A DNA stretch of 64,000 nt from Pectobacterium brasiliense (GTDB taxonomy: Bacteria > Pseudomonadota > Gammaproteobacteria > Enterobacterales > Enterobacteriaceae). Below the pieces are notes generated by a model that worked only from the letters and a program-made list of their open reading frames with translations, did not search any database and was not told where the DNA came from. Below, piece by piece: positions 57,617-64,000 of the stretch. A program made the translations under genes and the position numbers. The stretch's first letter is position 1, and each line of letters starts with the position of its first letter. The stretch covers positions 156,738 through 220,737 of the forward strand of contig NZ_JACDSF010000013.1 of NCBI RefSeq assembly GCF_013449685.1, written 5' to 3'.

Positions 57617-58999
57617 GTGAGTACAACCTCTTTTTCTTCCCTCGCGCTGCCCGCAGAGCAGTTATCCAATCTTAATGAACTGGGCTATACCGACATGACG
57701 CCCGTTCAGGCGGCGACGCTGCCAGCCGTTCTGAGCGGCGCAGACGTGCGGGCCAAGGCGAAAACCGGTAGCGGTAAAACGGCGGCATTCGGTATTGGGC
57801 TGCTGGATCGTATTGTCGTGAGCGATTTTACCACGCAGGCGCTGGTGCTGTGCCCGACGCGTGAGCTGGCCGATCAGGTCAGCAAAGAGCTGCGCCGTCT
57901 GGCTCGTTTTGCGCAAAATATTAAGATTCTGACACTGTGCGGGGGTCAGCCTATGGGGCAACAGCTCGATTCGCTGGTTCACGCTCCGCATATTGTTGTC
58001 GGAACGCCGGGACGTATTCAGGACCATTTGCGTAAGCAGTCGCTGTCTTTGGATAGCCTGAAAGTGCTGGTGCTGGATGAAGCGGATCGCATGCTGGATA
58101 TGGGCTTCACTGACGCCATTGATGATGTGATTTCCTATACGCCGTCCGATCGCCAAACCCTGTTATTTTCCGCTACGTACCCAGAAGAGATCGAACAGAT
58201 CAGTGCGCGCGTTCAGCGTCAGCCGCAACGTTTTGAGGTTGCAGATGGTGTTGAAGAGCCAGCTATTGAACAACGTTTCTATGAGACGACGAAAGATCAG
58301 CGCCTGCCGTTATTGATTGCCATTTTGGGCCATTATGAGCCTGCGTCCTGCGTGGTGTTCTGTAACACCAAGCGTGACTGCCAGAGCGTATTTGATGCGC
58401 TGGACATGCGCGGGATTAGCGTATCCGCGCTGCATGGCGATCTGGAACAGCGCGATCGCGATCAGGTTCTGGTGCGTTTTGCTAACCGCAGTTGCCGTGT
58501 GCTAGTGGCAACCGACGTTGCCGCTCGCGGCCTTGATATTAAAGAGCTGGAGCTGGTGGTGAATTTTGAGCTGGCTTTCGACCCTGAAGTCCACGTGCAC
58601 CGCATTGGCAGAACGGGCCGCGCGGGTACGAAAGGTCTGGCTGTCAGCCTGTGTACACCACAGGAAATGAACCGCGCTAACCTGATTGAAGACTATCTCG
58701 GTATGCGCATTAAATGGACATCGGCGGATGAAATTAGTCGCAGTGGCGAAGTTGCGCTCGAACCAGAGATGATGACGCTGTGCATTGATGGTGGCAGAAA
58801 AGCCAAAATCCGTCCCGGCGATATCCTCGGGGCGTTAACCGGTGATGCAGGATTAACGGCAGCGGAAGTGGGGAAAATTGATATGTTTCCGATGCATGCT
58901 TATGTCGCTATCCGTAAAGCTAGCGCTAAGCGCGCGTTGCAGCAGCTCCAGAAAGGCAAAATCAAAGGAAAAAGCTGCAAGGCCAGGTTGTTAAAGTAA
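57617..58999 (+). CDS. dbpA: ATP-dependent RNA helicase DbpA
   Basis: This 460-residue DEAD-box helicase activated by 23S rRNA hairpin 92 acts in 50S subunit assembly. Motifs I (AKTGSGKT), II (DEAD), III (SAT) and VI (HRIGRTGR) are intact. The C-terminal DbpA RNA-binding domain ends KSCKARLLK. GTG start. Confidence 0.95.
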   Translation: MSTTSFSSLALPAEQLSNLNELGYTDMTPVQAATLPAVLSGADVRAKAKTGSGKTAAFGIGLLDRIVVSDFTTQALVLCPTRELADQVSKELRRLARFAQNIKILTLCGGQPMGQQLDSLVHAPHIVVGTPGRIQDHLRKQSLSLDSLKVLVLDEADRMLDMGFTDAIDDVISYTPSDRQTLLFSATYPEEIEQISARVQRQPQRFEVADGVEEPAIEQRFYETTKDQRLPLLIAILGHYEPASCVVFCNTKRDCQSVFDALDMRGISVSALHGDLEQRDRDQVLVRFANRSCRVLVATDVAARGLDIKELELVVNFELAFDPEVHVHRIGRTGRAGTKGLAVSLCTPQEMNRANLIEDYLGMRIKWTSADEISRSGEVALEPEMMTLCIDGGRKAKIRPGDILGALTGDAGLTAAEVGKIDMFPMHAYVAIRKASAKRALQQLQKGKIKGKSCKARLLK

Positions 59000-59059
59000 T
59001 CGGTGGCTGATATACCAGACTGAAGGGGCATGGGTAGCTGACAGGAGTGTTAAGGGCGG

Positions 59060-59632
59060 ATGCAGACAAGAGAAATCGAGCAGCGGCTAACGGAAGTGAG
59101 CCAGAAGCTAACGATGGTGCTGGTGCCGGGATTGCGGGACAGCGATGACGAACACTGGCAAAGCCATTGGGAAGGGCGTTTCCCTCATTGGCACCGTATA
59201 CGCCAGCGGGAATGGTATCAGGCCAATCTGGATCGCTGGGTGTTGGCGATCCGCCGTGAGCTTAGCGTCTGTACTCAGCCCGTGATTCTAATCGGCCACA
59301 GCTTTGGCGCGCTGGCTTCCTGTCATGTGGTGCAGCAGGGTCAGGAAGGGATCGCTGGTGTGATGCTGGTGGCACCTGCTGAGCCGATGCGTTTTGAGAT
59401 TGACGATCGCATTCAGGCTGCACCGCTGCCGGTTCCAACGCTGACATTTGCCAGTCATAACGATCCGCTGATGAGTTTCACTCGCGCCCAATACTGGGCG
59501 CATGCGTGGGACAGTGAACTGGTTGATGTCGGTGAGGCGGGGCATATTAATGCAGAAGCGGGGTTTGGTCCCTGGGAATATGGTCTGACAAGATTAGCTG
59601 AGTTTTCAGAGAAGCTCATTGATACTCGTTAA
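59060..59632 (+). CDS. RBBP9/YdeN-type small alpha/beta hydrolase
   Basis: This 190-residue serine hydrolase has nucleophile motif GHSFG (Ser near 77), a late Asp (near 132) and His in GEAGHINAE (near 161). Such RBBP9/YdeN proteins are small hydrolases of mostly unknown substrate. It is followed by a terminator. Confidence 0.85.
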   Translation: MQTREIEQRLTEVSQKLTMVLVPGLRDSDDEHWQSHWEGRFPHWHRIRQREWYQANLDRWVLAIRRELSVCTQPVILIGHSFGALASCHVVQQGQEGIAGVMLVAPAEPMRFEIDDRIQAAPLPVPTLTFASHNDPLMSFTRAQYWAHAWDSELVDVGEAGHINAEAGFGPWEYGLTRLAEFSEKLIDTR

Positions 59633-59693
59633 TCGGCCCGTTTACATCAAGTCGTCATATTACATTATTAAGATAACGTTATATTTTTCTTTA

Positions 59694-59732
59694 ATGCCAG
59701 GGCAATGAATAGTGTTGTCTTGGCATCTATTT
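59694..59732 (+). terminator. Terminator after the hydrolase gene
   Basis: 12-nt arms (ATGCCAGGGCAA / TTGTCTTGGCAT, about 10 paired) with a 9-nt loop and then CTATTTTTTATT. It lies between convergent genes. Confidence 0.7.
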
Positions 59733-59736
59733 TTTA

Positions 59737-60276
59737 TTAAGCCAGCTCTTCCTGATCGCCTGAACCATGCAGCATTTCCTGAATCTGCTGATAAACCTCG
59801 GCGGCAGACAAATTGCTATATGACGTTTTGCTCTCAAAATGTAATACCTGTTCGCCACCGGAACTATGAAGTGCGCCCATGAGTGCTAGGTCTTCTTGTG
59901 TGATGCGCTGCCCAGTAAAGGCATCGAACATTTCAGAATTACCATCTGGGTACTTAACCACGGAAATGAGCTTGCCGTTGTACAAAGGAATACCCGTCAT
60001 CGCCAGCGAGTATTCGGTAGTGGCTTTCTGTTGTGCCTTAATCTTTTCAGGCGGAGGTGCATCTTTCTCTTCAGCGGCGCGCTTCTTGTGAGAAGACAGC
60101 GTGACTTTGGTGCTCTCGTTCGAGCCCGGCATATTTTGAGAGTCGGAGTTTGTTGATGTGTCGGTTTTATTGCTTGGGCTGATAGCGGCAACGACAGTCG
60201 GGTTAGCCGCCGCGCCAATCAGAGGCATGGTTGCTGGGGTAGTTGCACTCACGAGTTGAATATCTGGAATCACCAC
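59737..60276 (-). CDS. Hypothetical 179-residue protein with low-complexity N-terminus
   Basis: The first about 90 residues are rich in Ser, Thr, Pro and Ala with a KKRAAEEKD patch and are probably disordered. The second half (about 100-175) looks folded, with LYNGKLISVVKYPDG and a helical end. No signal peptide and no family were recognised. GTG 60276 has AAGGAG 7 nt upstream. A secreted or virulence-related role is possible but not shown. Confidence 0.65.
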   Translation of the reverse strand: MVIPDIQLVSATTPATMPLIGAAANPTVVAAISPSNKTDTSTNSDSQNMPGSNESTKVTLSSHKKRAAEEKDAPPPEKIKAQQKATTEYSLAMTGIPLYNGKLISVVKYPDGNSEMFDAFTGQRITQEDLALMGALHSSGGEQVLHFESKTSYSNLSAAEVYQQIQEMLHGSGDQEELA

Positions 60277-60801
60277 AGTATAACTCCTTTTTATATCTAT
60301 TTAATGCTGGTAATGGTTTTACCAGTGAGTTACTTCAGTGTGTTAAAACCACAGGCGTTAATACCGCAATCGTTGAAATTGAGGTCACCAACACAAGCAG
60401 AATAATTATCTTCCTGGGAAGACGGATCAACCTGCTGGGAATAACTTCCTACTATTCAACAATATGACGTTAACGAAATGGTTCAGTGAGAACACGGTTA
60501 ATGTAAAACAGTATTTATGCCAAACACTCTTTATGCAAAATACAATTGCATTAAAAAACACTTTATCGTGAAAGGTATCGGCTATTTTTTTTGCTTCATT
60601 AATATCCAAAATGCATAAGACTTAATTTTTTGATTACCAATCGTGCGAATTTATGTGACCAAATCTCTCCGTTTTTTAAAAATATAAAACTATCATGGTA
60701 TTAGCGTGAGTCAGTGATGTCCTTTGCACACGTATGTGCTTACAAGTACGGAGGAACGCGATACACTGTTTTCCCTGTTTTTTCCCCTATAAAGAAGTGC
60801 T
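60277..60801. other. AT-rich intergenic region
   Basis: 525 bp without a supported gene between divergent hypothetical genes. No RNA gene or repeat was recognised; it should hold two promoters. Confidence 0.4.
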
Positions 60802-61068
60802 ATGCCCAGTATTAAACTGACGGTTAACTATTTGTATCGGCAATCCGGTGAAATGCGCGAAGCCTCACAGGCAACTGCCCGCGTTTTTGTTGGTGATGAA
60901 CTCATCGCCACCGAGGTGATTACGGGGATGACGGAAAGCCCAGTCGAGAAGTATTTACACCACTCAGGGCGAGAAGCGCAGGCCGTACGTGTCGAATGGG
61001 ATTGCGAAGGCACAACAGCCATGACGGTGTCAGAGGTGGAAATCTGTCCCTGCTGCCACCATGATTAG
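60802..61068 (+). CDS. Hypothetical 88-residue protein with C-terminal Cys/His cluster
   Basis: A small beta-rich protein ending CPCCHHD, a possible metal or redox site. No signal peptide. AAAGAAG lies before the ATG. No family was recognised. Even codon use and a clean start support a real gene. Confidence 0.6.
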   Translation: MPSIKLTVNYLYRQSGEMREASQATARVFVGDELIATEVITGMTESPVEKYLHHSGREAQAVRVEWDCEGTTAMTVSEVEICPCCHHD

Positions 61069-61193
61069 TCTGATACGCTAAGCCGTTTTTGAACGATTTG
61101 GCTTCATGATTGACACGCTAAAAACACAACGTGAGTTGCAGAAAAACTAACGCACATCTGGCTTGAAATATGACGGGTAGACAAGGTGAGTGT

Positions 61194-61955
61194 ATGAGAG
61201 CAGCAGTATCAACCTTAATAGCCTGTGGACTATGGACGACAGCATGGGGAGTGCAAGCCGGCTGGTATGTCGTGAGTAATTACGAAGGCCACATTGGGCC
61301 TTATCCGGTGCATTTTTCATTGCAGAAATACAGTATTGACCAGGATAAGAATCTGCTTGGGAGCTACTTTTACGATAAATACAGAGCGCCGGTCCCTCTG
61401 TATGGAAGGTTCTCGGAAACGTCGCTTGAAATCTGCGAAATTCACACCCCGCAAGACTATGATAAATATATCGTTCAGGGCGTTAAGTCCGGCATCGATA
61501 TGACGCACTGCCCGTTTAAATTGACTGCGGTGGGGGAAGATCTCCACGGTGAATGGTCAAATGGAAAGGCGCGTTATGATGTTAGCCTACGGCGCGTGGC
61601 ATTCTTTGACGATAGCGAACAGCCTGCCAAAGTCGAAGGGCAGGTCGATATTCCCTTCTGGGGGCAAACGGCGACTCACAGTTTTGTCGGCGTGTATCAA
61701 AACAGTGATACCGGCATGGTTGTTGAGGGTATCAAGGCGATTAACAAGAAGAGCGGCAATGTCGATCAACTTCTCCAGCCTGATTTTCAACAATGTCAGT
61801 TTGGCTTTTTCATGACTCCGGTTTATATGAATATTGAAAATGGCGGAGATAATCGCAGCATCATGCTGAACTGCTATTCCCACGGAGGAGGCGATATTCT
61901 GCTGGAATACCGTTTTGATGCGGTAAGCCAGCGTTATGATGTGGTCGGTGAGTAA
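61194..61955 (+). CDS. Hypothetical exported protein
   Basis: This 253-residue protein has a Sec signal peptide (residues 1-20, ending GVQA). The mature part is beta-rich with paired cysteines, and repeated strands (GSYFYDKY, HGEWSNGKARY, FVGVYQNSD) suggest a lipocalin- or NlpE-like barrel; this is only pattern resemblance. ATG 61194 is preferred to 61170 because AAGGTGAG lies before it. Confidence 0.7.
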   Translation: MRAAVSTLIACGLWTTAWGVQAGWYVVSNYEGHIGPYPVHFSLQKYSIDQDKNLLGSYFYDKYRAPVPLYGRFSETSLEICEIHTPQDYDKYIVQGVKSGIDMTHCPFKLTAVGEDLHGEWSNGKARYDVSLRRVAFFDDSEQPAKVEGQVDIPFWGQTATHSFVGVYQNSDTGMVVEGIKAINKKSGNVDQLLQPDFQQCQFGFFMTPVYMNIENGGDNRSIMLNCYSHGGGDILLEYRFDAVSQRYDVVGE

Positions 61956-62124
61956 AAATTCTAACGAATTAGGATTGTTAGTAATTTTTAACATATAAAT
62001 ACCCTGCATTATTTTGCAGGCTAAATATATTGGTGTTCATTGTTGGAAATAAATGATTTTTATTTCCACTCCTTTCTTGTTAAAAATACGGTAAGTGTCA
62101 AGATAGTTGGCACCCCCGGTTAAT

Positions 62125-63120
62125 TTAGGCTGCCTGTTTTTCCCGCTCTGGATTCAGCATTACCTTGCCTACCTGATGCCAGTTTCGTGTCCTTCCCGAC
62201 CAGCGTTCTGGCCGTTGTGCTTTTGCATTTTGGTACACCTCATCCCGTTTTTTCAACAGCACACCGTCTTCTCCACGATGTCGCTGACCCGGCGTCACAT
62301 ACCTGATGCCGCTATGTCTATGCGTTTCGTTATACCACTGGGCAAAACCCTCTACCCATTCACGCACATCATCCAACTTGCCGAACCCCGATGATGGCCA
62401 CGTCGGCACATATTTCAGCGTCCGGAACAGCGACTCCACATACGCATTATCGTTACTCACCCTCGGCCGGCTGTGATAGGGCGTTATTGCCAGCTCGTGT
62501 AGCTTCAGTTGCAACGTCTGTGATTTCATCGCCGCGCCGTTGTCCGCATGCAGTACCGGCGGGTTTTGCCAGCATCCTTCCCGAAGAACCGTGCGTTGTA
62601 TCAGCGCTGCCGCCTGCTCACCACTTTCAGTTTCATACACTTCATATCCCACGATTTTTCGGCTGTAGAGGTCTTCCACCAGATACAGGTAAAACCAGCG
62701 TCCCTTTACGGTTGACGGAACCCAGGTAATGTCCCATGTCCACACCGCATTCGGCCCGCTGGCCTGCCAACTCGTTGCCGGGGTGACTTTCTGCGCTGTC
62801 CGTTGCCGTCCCCGGCGATGCGCCTCTCCATGACGACGCAGTACCCGGTAAAAGGTTGACTCGCTTGCCAGATAAATCCCCTTATCCGCCAACGCCGGTA
62901 CGATTTGTGACGGAGGGAGACTGGCGTAGTCTGGCTGATGGCATACTGCCAATATCTGTTGCTCTTCTTGCTCACTTAACTGGTTCACCGGGGAGGGCCT
63001 GACCGCGCTGACACGCCTGTCCTCCCACGACGTTTGCCAGCGTCGCCACGTCCGTTCACTTAATCCGGCTTCCGTCAGCGCTATTGGCAGCCGGGCCCCT
63101 GACGCCATCGCGTCCCGCAC
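62125..63120 (-). CDS. IS3-family transposase OrfB
   Basis: At least 331 residues with a helix-turn-helix region and the DDE integrase core: Asp in WTWDITW, Asp in LHADNGA, Glu in NAYVESLF. The frame is open upstream of GTG 63120 into the end of orfA, so the product is probably an OrfAB fusion made by frameshifting. All catalytic residues are present. Confidence 0.9.
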   Translation of the reverse strand: MRDAMASGARLPIALTEAGLSERTWRRWQTSWEDRRVSAVRPSPVNQLSEQEEQQILAVCHQPDYASLPPSQIVPALADKGIYLASESTFYRVLRRHGEAHRRGRQRTAQKVTPATSWQASGPNAVWTWDITWVPSTVKGRWFYLYLVEDLYSRKIVGYEVYETESGEQAAALIQRTVLREGCWQNPPVLHADNGAAMKSQTLQLKLHELAITPYHSRPRVSNDNAYVESLFRTLKYVPTWPSSGFGKLDDVREWVEGFAQWYNETHRHSGIRYVTPGQRHRGEDGVLLKKRDEVYQNAKAQRPERWSGRTRNWHQVGKVMLNPEREKQAA

Positions 63121-63155
63121 GTAACCGATAAGTGCCCGCCGCGCTGTTCCGGGCG

Positions 63156-63659
63156 TCAGTCGTCCTCGTCGGTTTCCCCGTAAAAATCCCGCAACTGCTT
63201 TCGCAGCACCAGTATCGCTGCCGCCTCCGCCAGCGCCTTTTCCTTACGAACCCGTTCGCGTTTTAGTTGCTTAACTTCTTTCTGGCTCTGTTTGAGCGCC
63301 GCGTTGTCATTGGACGAAGACACCTGCAAAAAGCCTTGTTTCCACTGCCTAATCTGTTCCGGGTAAAGCCCTTTTTTACGGCAGTATTGCGCGAGTTCTG
63401 TTTCGCTGAGTGTGGCGGTTTCGATAATCACAGCCAGCCGGGCTTCGGCTGACCATGGGTCTGTAGTTTTGTCTGCACCCGGCATCGGTATTCCCTCTGC
63501 TTTCGCCTTGTTACGCCAGTAATAGAGAGTAGCTTCCGATATCCCTTCCCTCTGCGCAACTGCGGTGACGGCCATGTTGTAGGGTGGTAATAATTTGGCC
63601 AGTGCAGCCGATTTACGTTCTGGTGAAATTCGTTTCACGATTTGTTCCCATCTTGTCAT
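63156..63659 (-). CDS. IS3-family transposase OrfA
   Basis: This 167-residue DNA-binding subunit has two helix-turn-helix-like regions (AVTAVAQREGISEATLYYWRNKA and TETELAQYCRKKGLYPEQIRQWK type) and a leucine-rich coiled-coil tail (KQLKRERVRKEKALAEA). It ends 36 nt before the first visible OrfB start and overlaps its open frame. Confidence 0.88.
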   Translation of the reverse strand: MTRWEQIVKRISPERKSAALAKLLPPYNMAVTAVAQREGISEATLYYWRNKAKAEGIPMPGADKTTDPWSAEARLAVIIETATLSETELAQYCRKKGLYPEQIRQWKQGFLQVSSSNDNAALKQSQKEVKQLKRERVRKEKALAEAAAILVLRKQLRDFYGETDEDD

Positions 63660-63693
63660 TCGTATTTTCGATGGGGTGACAACTACCCTGACA

Positions 63694-64000
63694 GAGTGGG
63701 ATCACATGCCTTCTACTGCTGCGGTAGAAATTTTCTTAAGAAGGAAATATCCTCACTTAAAAGAATCTCAGATAAAGACGTTAAGTAAAAATGTTGCGGT
63801 ATTGATTTTTCCAAAATAAGTTCATCAAAAAATTAGCCAAACATATGGTTGGTGAAATCAACCGCATGTTATAGAAAAAGATTCACAGGATCTACGAGCA
63901 GCGCTTGATCGTAATATGGATGCTATTAAATCAGCGTTAAAGGAGGCTGGGGTTACAGATGATGAGATAGAAGCTGGGTAATGCCTCCAATTAGTAGAAC
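63694..64000 (+). pseudogene. Gene remnant beside the IS element
   Basis: Two short open frames without starts are seen. One ends at 63819 (…LKESQIKTLSKNVAVLIFPK). The other runs about 63862-63981 and encodes a charged helical C-terminus (LRAALDRNMDAIKSALKEAG). They may be pieces of a gene cut by the IS. No family was recognised. Confidence 0.35.

Larger units (their letters stand above)
62096..63693 (-). mobile_element. Complete IS3-family insertion sequence
   Basis: This 1598-bp element is bounded by imperfect inverted repeats: TGTCAAGATAGTTGGCACCC at 62096-62115 and its partner at 63674-63693 (17 of 20 matching). It carries overlapping orfA and orfB on the minus strand. No clear target duplication is seen (AAG and GAG flank it). 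A decayed relative is at 21118-21707. Confidence 0.9.

Noticed and set aside
62096..63693. Target-site duplication of the IS3 element
   Set aside because: The 3-4 bp flanks do not match, so no duplication can be claimed; later recombination or an imprecise end assignment is possible.

Overview
The window most likely comes from a soft-rot enterobacterium of the genus Pectobacterium. The main support is a complete Out type II secretion (T2SS) locus with two pectin-degrading enzymes inside it. Other support is an alaC/ycjG/D-amino-acid aminotransferase neighbourhood, a dbpA helicase and enterobacterial-type genomic-island genes. The species call is inference from gene content.

Region 1 (1-5413): a dlt-like operon (MBOAT protein, AMP-forming adenylating enzyme, carrier protein) ends in a clear terminator. 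It is followed by a two-gene pvcB/pvcD-like operon: an isonitrile-pathway Fe(II)/2-oxoglutarate oxygenase and an FAD monooxygenase. The isonitrile synthase PvcA is not in the window.

Region 2 (about 5500-27960): stacked genomic islands at the 3' end of a tRNA-Arg(TCT) gene. On the left lie remnants of an older island: the C-terminus of a GHKL ATPase, the C-terminus of a DUF4942 protein, an integrase N-terminus and a degraded attachment site at 6767-6787. The younger island runs from that site to the intact integrase and tRNA. It carries vapBC, a DUF4942/cbtA/cbeA/radC-like cluster, small envelope proteins, a WYL regulator, a DUF932 protein and an Era-like GTPase. Next come an AlpA regulator, an inovirus-Gp2-type HUH protein, a GHKL-ATPase/PD-(D/E)XK nuclease fusion and a broken restriction-like gene. 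After two dead insertion sequences comes an AT-rich four-gene operon: a small membrane protein, a ComEC-type metallo-beta-lactamase (MBL), an E2/E1 (ThiF) fusion and a JAMM/JAB peptidase. This operon is the most interesting system here. It looks like a ubiquitin-like conjugation system in which the MBL protein, ending in a four-glycine tail, could be the conjugated partner.

Region 3 (28360-34387): a DUF3772-type mechanosensitive channel, a D-amino-acid aminotransferase, an L-Ala-D/L-Glu epimerase and the alanine transaminase alaC.

Region 4 (34495-52079): the pilotin outS and convergent outB, two lipoprotein pectinases (a PL1 pectate lyase and a GH28 exopolygalacturonase), then outCDEFGHIJKLMNO in one tight operon closed by a terminator. 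A KdgR-like box precedes the lyase, which fits co-regulation of the exporter and its likely cargo.

Region 5 (52560-59732): an LLM-class flavin oxidoreductase is divergent from a four-gene BtuCD-type ABC operon. A perfect ModE-like inverted repeat lies just before that operon and a ModA-like protein ends it, so it is probably a molybdate/tungstate importer. dbpA and a small alpha/beta hydrolase follow.

Region 6 (59737-64000): three uncharacterised genes, a complete IS3-family element (62096-63693) and a gene remnant.
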